Shown one piece after another: positions 12,401 through 24,644 of a stretch of 64,000 nt of DNA (positions within the stretch are counted from its first letter, which is position 1; the number at the start of each line of letters is the position of its first letter). The position numbers were made by a program, and so were the translations under genes. The DNA comes from Hoplostethus atlanticus (taxonomy: Eukaryota > Chordata > Actinopteri > Trachichthyiformes > Trachichthyidae), in the NCBI GenBank assembly GCA_034670405.1, contig JAXDDX010000003.1, forward strand, positions 2,478,501 through 2,542,500, given 5' to 3'. The notes beneath the pieces were generated by a model that was given only the letters and a program-made list of their open reading frames with translations, did no database searches and was not told the DNA's origin.

Positions 12401-12629
12401 TTGCGCTTTTAGATTTGCAGCATGTTTCATAGATTGAACAGGACTCTCTCCACCATTTTATAGGCATTATTGCCATATGTCCTAAGAATAGTTCCATCAC
12501 CACGCCCCACACCCAGATCAACTCCACCAATACACCTGGCCCACACACACACACATACTCCCAGTCCATAAAGGTGAAATTGAATGGTCTTCTTGCCCAA
12601 GGAATGAGCCACCCCACATGGCTGCCAAT

Positions 12630-13365
12630 GTGATAAGGATGCAACCAGGGCCGACACGGTTGGCGGTGTGCAGGACATAAAGTCTTCTTTTGAACATATC
12701 ATCCCAGACACCATCCAGAAAATCATTCTGGACTGCACTAATTTGGAGGGAAGGCAAGCTTTTGGAGAGAGATGGAAGAAGATGGACCAAACCCAATGAC
12801 GTGAATACTTTGGGGTTCTTATCCTTGCTGGTGTTTTCAGATCCAATGGCGAATCCACAGAATCTCTGGGATGCAGAAACTGGCAGATAACCTTTCCGTG
12901 CCACAATGTCTCTGGAAACCTTCCACATTATTTCCAGCATTATCTACTTTGATAACCATACACCAGACCAGCTTGGTGGCAGACAGACCAGCTAGCTGCA
13001 ATCAGGTCAGTGTAGGGCAAGTGGGGTTAGGGTTCCCCTGTAGGGACCGCCATCCCCTGTTTTACAACCCTGGGCCCAACATTACTGTTGATGAGCAGCT
13101 TACACCATTTAGGGGCCGCTGCCCTTTCAGGCAGTACATACTGTCTAAACCCGCAAAATACAGAATCAAGATCTGGGCTGCCTTTGATGCTGCCTCATCA
13201 TATGCATGGATCTTGCAAGTGTATACAGGGAAGCCAGATGAAGAATCCCCTGAGAAGAACCAAGGGATGCGGGTTGTCCTGGACATCACATGCGCTAACT
13301 TTTTTACTTTGCAGTTTCATTTATATTTGTTTGAGATCAACATGATTTATTCCACGTCTTGATTA
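12630..13365 (+). pseudogene. piggyBac transposase pseudogene (element 1)
   Basis: Pieces in different frames line up with a piggyBac transposase. They run from QPGPTRLAVC (about 12644), through a PDTIQKIILDCTNLEGR stretch (about 12708-12758) and FGVLILAGVFRSNGES (about 12811-12858), to a longer open piece within 12871-13362. That piece contains NPGPNITVDEQLTPFRGRC, where the Asp of VDEQ is the first catalytic residue, and KPAKYRIKIWAAFDAASSYAW. It then reaches GMRVVLDITCANFFT and loses similarity. The segment around the second catalytic Asp is damaged, and the third catalytic region and Cys-rich tail are absent. The enzyme is dead. Confidence 0.85.
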
Positions 13366-14082
13366 TAATTGTTTTTTTTTGCAAAAATCACATTTTATCA
13401 CAAAAAACGAATAGCACTTTTATTGATAAATATGATGTAGCAGGGGTAAATGGCAAATATTAATCAAATATACTGTCTATATTGCTTGTAATTGAGATAA
13501 AGTCAACATCTGTTAAGTATTTTTACATAAATTGTTATGGCTGTATTGTTTTAAAAACCCAATAATGTTGTGGGTCCACCAGACCCGCGAACATTGGGTG
13601 AGTAACAGAAACACGAACACCACACAAGGGTTAAAATCCCCCCACCTCCCAGAAATATATATATGAAAAAAATCCTTCTGAGACAAATGGAAATCTAAAC
13701 CAGCCACTTTACAAAGCCCATTTTTCCACCCAGTCGCCTGTTCTCACTCTCTTTGGTTGTAGCTAACAAGGCAATTGACAGGGCGATATGAGCACCATTT
13801 CCATCCTGGCATTTCCTAATGTTAAACACTAGAATAATCAACAAGCTGCCTGCCTTCCTGTCTGTGTCCCTCGCTCCCTCCCTCCCCTCTACACCCTCTC
13901 TCGCTTCCTCTCCCTGCCTCTGCTAGCATTCATTTAACACATCCATATTGGATTTCCTAATGCCTACAGCCAACATAGTGCTACTGCTCGCATCTGGATC
14001 ATTTTTGTTACAGACAAGCCTGATTTGTGTTTGTGTGTGTGTATGCCACGTGTCTGCATGTGTACGAGAAAAAGAGATTGCG

Positions 14083-14084
<2 letters not shown>

Positions 14085-14128
<44 letters not shown>
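14085..14128. repeat. (GT)22 microsatellite
   Basis: Uninterrupted GT run of 44 bp. Confidence 0.95.
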
Positions 14129-14129
<1 letters not shown>

Positions 14130-15183
14130 ATGCTATTGTGTCACATGGACACGTTCAATTTGTGTCAGAGGAATGGAATTGAAATCAGAGCTTGTCACCT
14201 TCAGAGACTATACATGAACATGGGGACTTATTGCTGCATGATATGATGGGAATTGCCTTCTGCCTGATGCTTATAGGAAGAGAGTTGGGAAGATGGAGAG
14301 AAGGAAGCCAGGATTTATACAAGGCCTAAAGAAATACATATCTTCCTCCTTCACACACATGCTTCTACAACACCATGGATGTCCGCTTATGTTACATTCC
14401 CTTAAAACCACATAAAATGACATAACTGTCTTATGCTGTAAACTATACAGTAGGTGATTGTGAAAATGGCCATCAACCCTTTATATCTGTTACTTACATG
14501 TTACAATTACATATGTCTTAATAACATGTTATGTAGTTATTTTAGCAGATAACTACTGACATGTGAATAGCTGTTAATTACACGTTACAGATTAGCTACC
14601 TCTCTGTTACAGTGGCATTCAATTAATATCGTTTTCAGATATTTTCCTCATACAACAGGGATATAAACGGTTAAATAAAATGAAAATATTGTGTATCGTT
14701 CTCTCCCTTGCATCCTTTAGGGGGAGTTATCATAACCCTTCTCTGTTCAGTGATTTATTTGTTGGTATTTATGGTGCTGGAGTTTGTTTATCCCAACTAA
14801 TTAATGGGAATGAGGATTTGGGTTTGTTTGTGATTTCAATATTGGTTATTTTTTTTCCTCCCTACTTGCCAAAACTGTCAACCTGTCTGAGATTTGAAGT
14901 CTGCGAAAATGAGGCGTCAAGAATCTTCATAATTTCACTAAAAGCAACAGAACTTCTCCGTGGAAAATTTTCTCTCTTTTGATGGTTAGTAGATTAGAGC
15001 GGGAGTATGTCATTAATGAGTAAGATTACACCGAGCCGTCGCTAACCGGATTACGGCTTAATACCGCTCCATTTCACTGTGCTATCAACTCCACTCCTCC
15101 TTTCCCCTTCCCTCCTCCGCATTTCCTTCCTCTCTTCCTCTTTCCTCTCATCTTTGTCATCTCTCTGTTCACCCTGTCAGTCT

Positions 15184-15185
<2 letters not shown>

Positions 15186-15220
<35 letters not shown>
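15186..15220. repeat. (GT)n microsatellite
   Basis: GT run followed by a short GCGT-type interruption. Confidence 0.9.
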
Positions 15221-15225
<5 letters not shown>

Positions 15226-15671
15226 CGTGCGTGCTACCAAAGTAATTTCTCCTCAATCATGCCTGTGATGTTGCAGACACTATGTCAAACACACAGATGA
15301 GCACAAGTACACACATGTGCATCTGCACACACACACATCCATGCAGAGTGAACACTGAGCTGATGTTGTGACGTGCTCTCACAAAATGAGTCGGAAGTCG
15401 CAATGGCCAATTTACGTAGAAACGCCTTTTAAGGTCAAAAGTCTATTTTTGACCATTTTGGTATTTTGACTAATTTTAATAAAACAAAGCCTTGGCTTTC
15501 ATAATCTGTATGAATTACTTACTATTTTGGAGAGGAAATATAACTTTGAAGCATAAAAGCAAGATATGGTATTTGGCGAAGTTGATCGCGGCATTTGGCG
15601 ACTAGCCAGCTGCATCCGCACCTGTTGGTTGTCAAGTTAGCAAGCTAGTATCGTAATCATCAAGACTTTCA

Positions 15672-16104
15672 ATGGCGTCTCGGAAATAAGAAGAAATCGC
15701 TCGGCAATCCAGTGTTGTCTGTGGATTCCGGCGATCGGTGGCGAGAGTTTATTGACGACTATTTTTTGGCACCGAGATCTGACCGAGAGACGGCTGAGGA
15801 GAGCGGCTCGGACGACACGGGAACGGACAACAACAGTGAAACCTCCGGCGACACGTCGGACTCTGACAGGCCCATTTCAGACACCGACAACGATGAAGAT
15901 GTTGACATGGAGCCACTTGTTTTAACAGACCCAATATCTGCCGTCCGTGAGTCGGATGAATGGGATGAATATGTGAGCTACGGATCTGGAGGGGATATCG
16001 AGAAGCTCGTAGCTTCAAGTGTGGCTGCAAATGTCATCAGGGAAAGCCTACATCCTCTTCTCTATGGTGGAAAAACGAGAGAGATGAGATGTGACTGCTG
16101 GTAA
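15672..16104 (+). CDS. Acidic protein of unknown function in the unassigned transposon
   Basis: The uninterrupted frame runs from 15712 to a TAA at 16102-16104, about 130 residues. In the same frame upstream, Lys-rich codons (about 15685-15699) lead back to an ATG at 15672 that is one base out of frame, so the original start was probably 15672. The protein has a hydrophobic patch (WREFIDDYFLAP), then a Ser/Asp/Glu/Thr-rich low-complexity region (about residues 24-65), then a mixed segment ending near CDCW. A GTAAGC splice-donor-like site at the end (about 16101) suggests a first exon. The matching acceptor-like site (TTTCCTAG near 16372) leads straight to a stop. I do not recognise the family. 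Acidic N-termini are common in piggyBac-type transposases, but nothing here proves that. Confidence 0.45.
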
Positions 16105-16604
16105 GCACTTTTCCACTTATCCTATAGAGCTAGCCAACATTAGTAAACACAAGTGTGTTTATCTTATCTTCTTTAAACCTTGTTCTCAGTAATAATGAAC
16201 ACTGTAGGTAATGTTTTGAGTAGTTCTAGCTAGCTAGCTGGTCAACAGGACCCAGTAGTTGTATTTAACTACAGATGAGTGGTCTCACACTGAAATTATA
16301 AAATTAGTTCTGTTAATTTATTTTAATTGTCACAAACTGAATGTAGGCCTAAGATGTTTTTTTGTTTCCTAGGTGAGAAACACATGATCCTGTCAGCAGC
16401 ACAATGAACTGATCCAAAGAAACGGCTTGTTCCAAAGGAAGCAGCAAAAAGAAAGGATGCACCAGAGGACCTCTTACTTTATTGATGGTGATCACATATG
16501 CAGAGATGATGAATGTCTAGATGAATTATTGAATAATTTAAGGATTTAATTAGTGATATGTGTAATATGGTTATATCTTTTCTTGCAATATTACTTTGGG
16601 GTTT

Positions 16605-16930
16605 AAATCAAATCAAATCACATGTATCTGTATAGCCCTTAATCACCGTTACAGTCTCTAAGGCTTCACAGTGCCCAACATGTGAAACAATCAATGGTTA
16701 CTACACAACATCCCCCAGTCTTAGACCCTCAACAGAGGACAAGGAAAAACTCCCAAAAAAAAACTTTTTAGAGAAAATTGGAAGAAACCTTGGGAGGGGC
16801 TACTCAGAGAGGGATCCCCCTACCAGGACGGTTGGGCGTGCAATAGATTTGAGATTTGATAGAGTTTGGGCAAGCAGCGTATACACAATGCATAAAAGTT
16901 TATTATGGTGGGACGTCCGGATCTGATGTG
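16605..16930 (-). mobile_element. Dispersed retroposon 3' end, copy 1
   Basis: Shares most of its length with 41783-42066 and 56246-56557. Shared landmarks are CTTAATCACCGTTACAG, ACACAACATCCCCCAG, GAGGACAAGGAAAAACTCCC and GGGATCCCCCTACCAGGACG. The (TCAAA)n tail lies on the left, so the element points to the minus strand. It inserted into the unassigned transposon. Such 3' ends with short tandem tails are typical of LINEs or their SINEs in fish. Confidence 0.75.
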
Positions 16931-16969
16931 TTTAATATTTTGGCACTTGGCATTTATACCAATCTATAG

Positions 16970-17044
16970 ATTTATACCAATCTATAGCAATGTCTAGGTC
17001 AAAGGGACACTTTGACCTAGACATTGCTATAGATTGATATAAAT
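16970..17044. repeat. Near-perfect hairpin, 35-bp arms, 5-nt loop
   Basis: The left arm (16970-17004) and right arm (17010-17044) are reverse complements with a single mismatch. The core is TAGCAATGTCTAGGTCAAAG facing CTTTGACCTAGACATTGCTA. It lies downstream of the acidic ORF and right of the retroposon end, within the unassigned transposon. It could be a fold-back insertion product, a replication-slippage palindrome or a structured RNA. Confidence 0.9.
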
Positions 17045-18078
17045 CTTCTACACTGTATAGGCTACTGTATACAATTAAGCATATTTTTACAAATAAAGAA
17101 TGCGTTTACATAAACACTTTAATGTATATCAGTATGTTTGTCTTTCTTTTTACACAATTGAATTATGTGTAACCATAATTGTGGGGGGTTGGGGAGGGGA
17201 GTCACAGATTTTTCACAACGTCTTCAAGGTGCTTTTGAAAGATTCATTAATAGTGGATAAATAGTGAAAGTGTACTGTGTGTAATATAACCTTAAAGAGC
17301 AATTTCTCCTCATTACATAGATGCCTAAATGTTATATCTGTTATTTAAAATAATCACTTAAGCAGCATTTGTTTGTGAGATGTCAAAGCGGCAGCCCCCC
17401 AGAAATGGAATGGAAAGGTTTTTTAAAGGCCTTTTTCTCAAAACCACACTTTTGTGTCTCTCGTTGTATAACGCCACATAACTTTATCATTTTTTGGAGG
17501 AGTGACATGGTTTTGGTCTCATTGGAAAGCCTACATTCTCCTCTTTCAAGTAATATGAAAACCCCACAATGTGTTTTGGGGTCAATGTGACTCATTTTGT
17601 GAGAGCAGGTCACACCAACAGGAGATAGAGAAATTAATATTTCACCATCAGACCAGGAAGGAGGGAGGTTTTGATAACTTAATTGCTTCTAGCTGGGATA
17701 TTACTTTGAGTTGCACTGATTAGCCCTGGTAAGAAAAAGAGATGCAGAAAATCAAAGTAGAAAGAAAGAGAAGATTGTCTCTACCAGCTTTTGTAGTTGG
17801 TAGACAGGGAGAGGCGCTAGCTTCCACCATTTGGCAGAAATGAAATGAAGAGAACAGACATGAAAGGAAGGAGAGACAAAGGGAAAGACAGAATGACAGT
17901 GACTGTGAAAAGAGTTTGAAAAAAATACTGCGAGACTGGAAGCAGTACTTTAGCTCTGTATCTGCAGCATTCGTTTTTTTCACTAATTGGGGGATGCCCT
18001 TTTTCCCTTCCTCCCTTACCTCCCTCCATCCCTCTCCTTCTTTGTACCTCATGTACCCCCTCTCCCACCTCTTTTTCA

Positions 18079-18105
18079 CCTCTCTCTCTCTCTCTCTCTC
18101 TCTCT
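18079..18105. repeat. (CT)n microsatellite
   Basis: Uninterrupted CT run within a longer pyrimidine-rich stretch (about 18000-18210). Confidence 0.9.
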
Positions 18106-19235
18106 GTCCCTGCCTATGTCTCTCTTATTATCGTATTATCGTCTCTTGTTCTCTCTTACTGTGCTGCCTCTCTATGCTCTGCCTCTCCTCCCTTTCACCT
18201 CTCTCTCCACTGCAGTGGGGGGGATTACAGCATTGGCTTATGGAAACAATAGGCCTAACACGGGGCTTAAGTGGCCAGAACCAAACTAAATCAAACATTT
18301 CGCTGACGGGGGTGCCGCGGTAATCCTTCCATTTTACTCTTGTTTTTCACTCTTGTCTTTTTCCCTTTCCCTCTCCGTTTCGCCTCTCCACCATTCGTCG
18401 AGGGCCTTTCCTCTTGTACGGCTTTAATCAGGGCTTTGTTTGTGAGGTTGGGTCCGCCAGCGGCCCTCCTCTCACATTAAGAGTGTTTAATTGGCTTTAA
18501 AATGCCAGTAAGTAGTGTGTTTGGTTGATGAGTGATGGGGGAGGGTGAAACTTAAGCTCAGTGCAAAATACCCATTACTCACTTGACTCTCTATTGGAAG
18601 GCACGCGTAGTGGTGGAATTAGTCACTGTGCATTAAAGAAGCATGCCTGTTCAATGAGGGATGAATGGGCAAAATTAACAGAATTGTTGCAGTGATTGAA
18701 ACGGTGCGTGTGCTTTATACAAACTTGCTTCTCAGAGCGCACACTGAAGATGAATGGAGTTAAACCAGCCAAGAAAAGAGTGATGAAAAGAGGGGAACAA
18801 ATGAAGAGTTATGTGGTGTGACAGGCAGAATGGCACTGAATAGGAGAGCATGTGGGTGCCAATGAGAGAGAGAATATTAGTCCACAGTGGCTAAACTGGT
18901 TTTCTTAGAGTCATTCTGTGTTACTACGGCTCACTTTCCTCGTGGTGCCTACAACTGGATGGAAACTGTGATCTGCTATCCTTCAATAACCATCACTGTA
19001 GAGCCCAAAATGGGCATGTCAAAACAAGACAGATAGTAATTAAACTGGGACAATACGGGAAGCACCACATATACTGGAGATAAAGAGGGTGAGACAGGAG
19101 AAGAGGTGTGTGTGTGAGAGAGAGAGAGAAAGATGGTGGGAATGAATGTGAGCGTGTGTGTGTGTTTTTGGTGTGATGTGGGTGTATACTCTAAATTTCC
19201 ATTCATTAATTTACAAGGTACATATTTGTCACATT

Positions 19236-19238
<3 letters not shown>

Positions 19239-19273
<35 letters not shown>
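19239..19273. repeat. (GA)n microsatellite
   Basis: Uninterrupted run of about 35 bp. It lies 300 bp from an oppositely oriented CT run at 19567. Confidence 0.9.
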
Positions 19274-19277
<4 letters not shown>

Positions 19278-19563
19278 ACAAGTCTAGTCATGTCAGGATA
19301 AAAGTAATGAATGGAGCCAGGAGTTGAGGAGGAGAGTGAGTATGAGCCTATTGTCCTTGATCAGTAAGAATGAGAAATGAAAAAATGAAAGAGAAGAGGA
19401 AAAGAAGATGAGACACGGGGAGGTCAGCATGGAGGAGAGCGAGAACAAAGTCAATGAGCAGGGGAACAGGCAGACAGGAGAGGAAAGCCAGGCCTCCAAA
19501 CCCCTCCGGGCCACTGTTTGAAGGCTAAATGTGTACCTTGTAAATGGAAACTTAGAGTATGAA

Positions 19564-19566
<3 letters not shown>

Positions 19567-19605
<39 letters not shown>
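19567..19605. repeat. (CT)n microsatellite
   Basis: Uninterrupted run of about 39 bp. Confidence 0.9.
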
Positions 19606-19609
<4 letters not shown>

Positions 19610-19880
19610 CACACAGCTACACTCTCTCTCCCTTCCTCCTTCTCTCCCCATCCTCTCTCTCTACTCTCTCTCTATTTCTCTGTCTATGATACGTAGCTAA
19701 CAGAATGTCATGTAGAGAGGACGGCTACAGCGGCTGCTGTGCGTGTGCTATGATAACAAGGTGTCAGGATTCCCTGGGGGTAGATTTGCACTACAGCAGA
19801 TTTGGCTGCTCATCGGATAACACCATCAGATAAGAAAAATATGGCAGTGGAGGGGAAGCAGGAAAGGGGAAGAGACAGGG

Positions 19881-19883
<3 letters not shown>

Positions 19884-19921
<38 letters not shown>
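19884..19921. repeat. (CA)n microsatellite
   Basis: Uninterrupted run of about 38 bp followed by CA-rich imperfect sequence to about 20060. Confidence 0.9.
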
Positions 19922-19923
<2 letters not shown>

Positions 19924-21132
19924 GCAGAATAGTAAACCACATAGACATGAGCACGCATGCAAGCCGACACACGTGCAATGCAAGCGTAAACAGCAGTAGG
20001 TAGAAATATGCACTCAAACACACATACACAGGCGCATACATGCACACACACACACACACGCAGGATACACATAGTCACATGCAGCACAGCACACACTTCA
20101 AAATAGAACTAAAACTATTTTAATGTAATGCTGATCATGATAGATGATATCCCATCATCTTTTGTTGTCTCCCATTAAAACACATACCTCTAGAAGGAGC
20201 GGAGGACGTAAAGAAAGCTCACCTGGGAGCATCCCGCCAGGCATTCAGACAGCTGTTCATTTCAAAGATAGATTACAACTTCATTTAGAAACTGTAATTA
20301 ATACACACAGTTTCCCATATGCAACGGAGGAGGACAATAATAAAACCAATCTTCCTCCCCATCCTGGCAACTTGGGAATCGTATATATATAATAAGCGTA
20401 TATAATAAAAGCTTATCTTTATTTTGAATTTGTGTCAAAGTGGAGAGCACTTTTGTTTATCGCAATAAAGGGAAGAGGTCTTTCATTTTCTTCCTAAGAA
20501 CAGGATCGAGGGAGATCGAGAGGGCTCTGTCAGTGATTTGCCAGAAGATATGTTGTGGATGAAAATGACCAAGAATGCATGGATATGTGAAGTCGATAGA
20601 TTAGCATTGAGGAGGTTATTTCAGTACACAGTATAAATGACGGAAACTCTTGGGAGAAGATGACAGAGAAAGATGCTGTTAGAGTAAAGGCTTTGATGCA
20701 TGCAAGTATTTTGTGTAAACAAATGATTATCATACACAACGGACACAGTGATTCAAAAGCAAACATACTTTTTATATATTTGTGGCAGCGGGGTGGGGTT
20801 TGGGGCGTCAGCTGGACCCAGAGAGGCAGGAGTGTCTCTGCCGGCTCAGCACACACAGCTGCAATGAGCTAGTGATTACTCAGGTATATATGTTTTCTCT
20901 TTCAGTGAGGCTGGGATGGAGGACGCACTGTCTGGTGAATCGACCAAAAGGTGGAGACAGAATTCGAATTCTAAAACTCCGTCACTGATTCAGTACAGGC
21001 CACGAGCAAAAAAGATAAAACAGCCTCATACTAAACCCATACAATTACTCACAGAGCAACCAACTGAAATATTGTTTTTTAAAAAACAAAATGAAAAATA
21101 TACACCAGCCCTGCACCACCCCCAGCAGGCCC

Positions 21133-22345
21133 CCTAACCTAGGACAGCTAGGTTAGGTCAATGGTTTCACCCCTTCAAGAGTGCCCTGATGACAGACCTT
21201 CAGCACCCTCTTGCTGACCTTCTGGTACTCCCCCAGCTGTGGAGTTGAAGTGAAGGACAATGGAATCCTCCAGTGCCAGCAGATGATCAGCAGCAGCCAC
21301 AGTCAGAGACGGCAGCCCGCCTCCTCTTGTGGATCACGCTGCACAATCCTCTCCATCGCCTTCTGAAATAAGCTTGGGAGGGCAGCCTGCACCGTCTCAA
21401 TAACACACTGCACCAATCAGTGGGACTGCATCCCAGCCTTAGCCGCCAGCCCAGCCGCCATCCCCCAACCTCCTGGAACACCCAACCCCCTGGGTTAGCC
21501 ATGTCTCCAGCTAGAGTCAAATCTTCCTGCCATGCTACTACCTGAAAGAACTGCATGACTGCTGACAGGTTGCCAGGACACCCCGGAAACAGCTGTCACA
21601 TCCTGTCTGGCATAGCCCTCCAGTCCTCCTCAAACGGCCCAGTCCATGCCCCTCTAACTCAGGTCAGGCTGAAACAGCAGTCTGGGTTGCCTGCAAACGT
21701 AAGAGACCGCCCTGATCTATAGGTCCATCAAGATCCTGGCCCCCTTCCTGCACTGGCAGAAAAAGTCAACCAGCCTCCTCTGCAGCTCCTTTAGCAGGCC
21801 TCTAGGGGGCTCTAGCTCAGACACACTGTGCCAGAGTGTTGAGGCAGCCAGGTTATTGGCAACCAAGACTCACATCTGGAAGTAGTGACAAAAACCATCG
21901 CCATTTTTACAATTTGGCAGCCACCTTGTCCACCACTCCCCCCCCAGTTCATTGCCACTGCCTCCACTGACCCAAGATGGACCCCTAAAACTTTCTTCCC
22001 TCCCCTCTTCCACTGCAACCCCCTCTGGGAGCCTTGGTGGTCCCATCCCTGCCTACCTCCCACCAAGGAGACCCTCTCTTTACTCCCACCTATCTCTAGC
22101 TGAGGAGGCCCTGTGGAAAAGGCCTTGTGAAATCACCTCACCTAAAATGTCCACATCCTGCTGCATCCTTGTAATGACTGTTACGTCATGTGCATAAGCA
22201 GACAAGGACTCCACCACCTCCCCCGCCCCCCCAACTTTTTCCATGGGTGTTAAAATCAGTTTCCCATCTGTTGCTATACTGTATGACAACACACACACAC
22301 AAGTACACCCAAGGATTGACATCAACATCAATGGGTCTCAACAAC
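21133..22345 (-). mobile_element. Tx1/L1-type LINE fragment, degenerate
   Basis: On the minus strand, broken frames match the back half of a fish Tx1-like LINE reverse transcriptase. The region is GC-richer than its surroundings and has no intact ORF. Both ends are truncated or undefined. A 10-bp inverted repeat (CCTAACCTAG, 5-nt loop, CTAGGTTAGG) lies at its left edge, 21133-21157. Confidence 0.75.
21170..22331 (-). pseudogene. Tx1-like LINE reverse transcriptase pseudogene
   Basis: Reading from the right, LSAYAHDVTVITRMQQDVD (about 22180-22240) is the catalytic motif region. The family has YADD here, but His replaces one catalytic Asp. Next come LQWKRGGKKVLGVHLGSVE (about 21957-22013) and further downstream pieces such as DWCSV (about 21415). 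The pieces lie in different frames with stops, so no enzyme is made. The endonuclease half is absent. Confidence 0.75.
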
Positions 22346-23959
22346 AACCACAACCATGTTCCTCAGAAGTCGGCAGAGTCTGATGAGAAGAAAGCAACGA
22401 ACTACAATAGCTGCACACAATACAGCAATATGCTGGAGGGGAAGGTCAGTGCGGCTCCCCCTTTCCAGTGTATAGCACTGATGGGAAAATGTCAACCATG
22501 CCATTCAATCATCCAGCCAGCAATCATTTAGTAATCATTCCTCTTCAGTGCCTGGGAAAGGCAGAAGGAAGGGGGAGGGAGAACAAGAAAGAGAGAGAGA
22601 GGGAGGGTGAGAATGTGAACAAAGTGCGAAAAGGATTGATAAGGAGAGAAGGGGAAAAGGAAAAGACAGAGACAGAAGGGGAGTGAGCTACAATCTGCCA
22701 TCGGTAGCTGAAGCGTGTACGTCTATGACAGCAGACAATGAGGCCCAGATGGTAACTCTTCCTTTGTTAACTTTGATGGATATTTCACGTTCAGCGTCAA
22801 GGCTGAGCTCATTATTATATCACCTGCATTGTTAGCCACAGTTTACCTTATGTTACCTCCTTCTATGTTTCCCCATTATTTTGCGCAAAGTTTACATCCA
22901 ACTCGTGCTTGTGGTCACAATCAATCAATTCAGATGAATTTTCCACATGGGCCAATGACGAAGAACTAAACTGAAGAATTGCAAATCTCAGCTAGAACTT
23001 AAATTGTGATACTGATTTTATTGCAGTGGATGTTGAAATGTACCTTGTTGATATATTTTCTGAAATTGTGGTGCCTCAAAATATTATGAACAATGTCTAG
23101 GGATATGTCGGTTTGCGTGTTTGTTCTTTGGCTACGCACAACATCATGTAACACAATACACTTGAGGTGAATGACTTACCTTGCCATTGGCAGCCACTTA
23201 TTGCCCAGAGGGACTGGAATAGCGATTAAGAACAGCTAAAAAAACAACATAACGCCTGGTTTCTCTGAGCTACTGTCACAGAATTATACATATACTATTC
23301 ACCATATATACTATTTACCATATGAATACTATATGTTTAAAGTTTCTCAGAATGGCTTTTTTCCTCCATTAGCTTTTCCAGAGATTAAGACTTTTGTCTC
23401 CCACATAATGAAAAGTTCAATTGTTGGCACTGGCTGGCCCATCATTCATTATGCTTACTGTTTAGCTTGGGAGGATACCAATTCCAGCTCTGATAGTGAA
23501 GATGTGGCATAATAGCTCCGGCTAAGAATATATGACTAAAACTCTCTAGGGTGGAATTTATTGAAAATGAAGTTGAAACAGGTTGCATCACGTAAAGCAG
23601 AGACAAGTCACAGAAGTATTCACTCCCACTGCAATTATCTTGTGAGAGTCAGGAGGGAAGATAAAGATTTAATTATAATTGTATTTCCACAGGCATCTGG
23701 TATCGGAAGGTCAGATTGAGATTGGCACCGGTGTTCCGGTTGATCTACCCCTTTCCAATGCAACTCTGCTCCGGAATAAAAGGAAAGAACATACCCCAAA
23801 TGTCCCCACTGTAACAGAGAGATAAGTGTGTATTGCATTCAGATAAGACACCGGGGAGGAAGTGAGACAGTAGCTTTTAGCCAAGGGACACTCTGCACTC
23901 TTGTGATGCAGCAAAAGTAGAAAATCAGCATTTGCCAAATATCAAACATGACAACTTTG

Positions 23960-23986
23960 TTCTTTCTTTCTTTCTTTCTTTCTTTT
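23960..23986. repeat. (TTCT)n microsatellite
   Basis: About six to seven tetranucleotide units. Confidence 0.9.
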
Positions 23987-24445
23987 TCCTATGTTGCTTC
24001 TCTCTATTCATCATGTGTACAGCAGAATGAAGGTGAGGGAGAAAGAAAAAATACTGCATGTTGCTCTGTGTGTGTGTGTGCGTGTGTGTGTGCAAGCGAT
24101 AGGTGTCAAGAGCCGTGATAAACAATTCAGAAAAACGACATTTCTCACTCTCTCTCTTGCTCGTACTTGCTCTTTACATCCCTCAACCCCCTTCTTTCTC
24201 TTTCTCTCCCATTTGCTCGAGAAGGAGGACATTCTTCAAAGGTGAAATCCAACTCAAATGGCAGTGTGTACAAACACACACCACAAAGACATACACATGG
24301 ACACACACATACGTGCGAAAGCCCATACAGACCAACTATATATAAGCAAGGGGAGTAAGGGCTATCCTACTGTGTGTATATCTGCCTTTGTGTGTGTGTG
24401 TCTGTGTGAGTGTGAAAGTGCATGCACGTTTGTGATCGTGTGGAT

Positions 24446-24447
<2 letters not shown>

Positions 24448-24490
<43 letters not shown>
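24448..24490. repeat. (GT)n microsatellite
   Basis: Uninterrupted GT run of about 43 bp. Confidence 0.9.
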
Positions 24491-24494
<4 letters not shown>

Positions 24495-24639
24495 CGTGCA
24501 TGTGTGTGTATCTAACTAGAGTGTCTACCCCAAGGTGGTGCTGTGCCATTACCAATCCAGGTCCAGGCTCCCCAAACCAACCCTGTTTGTAAGGAGCAAG
24601 GCTATACAGAAACCCACACTATAGCACAAATATACATGC

Positions 24640-24644
<5 letters not shown>

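Larger units (their letters stand above)
13635..15366. other. Unique DNA with GT repeats, no gene seen
   Basis: GT runs at 14085-14128 and 15186-15220. An open frame at 14680-14982 (100 residues) has no recognisable motif and AT-rich codon use, so I do not call it a gene. Confidence 0.5.
15367..17614 (+). mobile_element. Unassigned DNA transposon with 26-bp inverted ends
   Basis: The left end from 15367 (TGTGACGTGCTCTCACAAAA, continuing TGAGTC) and the reverse complement of the right end (17589-17614) agree at all but one of 26 positions. Between them are an acidic open frame (15712-16104), a retroposon end (16605-16930) and a hairpin (16970-17044). No TTAA, TA or 8-bp duplication is evident outside the ends, so I cannot place it in a superfamily. 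The inner flanks of the ends show no extended homology. Confidence 0.6.
17615..21132. other. Unique DNA rich in CT/GA and CA repeats, no gene seen
   Basis: Includes CT tracts at 18079-18105 and 19567-19605, a GA tract at 19239-19273 and CA runs at 19884-19921. At 20781 a TGTGGCAGC sequence resembles the start of the solo LTR at 34444, but I could not find a matching end. No coding segment is supported. Confidence 0.5.

Noticed and set aside
12427..12940. Open frames of 140-159 residues on the minus strand in piggyBac 1
   Set aside because: They are antisense to the recognisable transposase pieces, and the peptides have no family features.
17720..18323. Overlapping frames in both strands with Leu/Ser repeats
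   Set aside because: Composition follows CT/GA microsatellites and a pyrimidine-rich stretch.
20781..20890. TGTGGCAGC start resembling the 34444 solo LTR
   Set aside because: No matching CA end with a target duplication could be found, so only a resemblance of the first bases remains.
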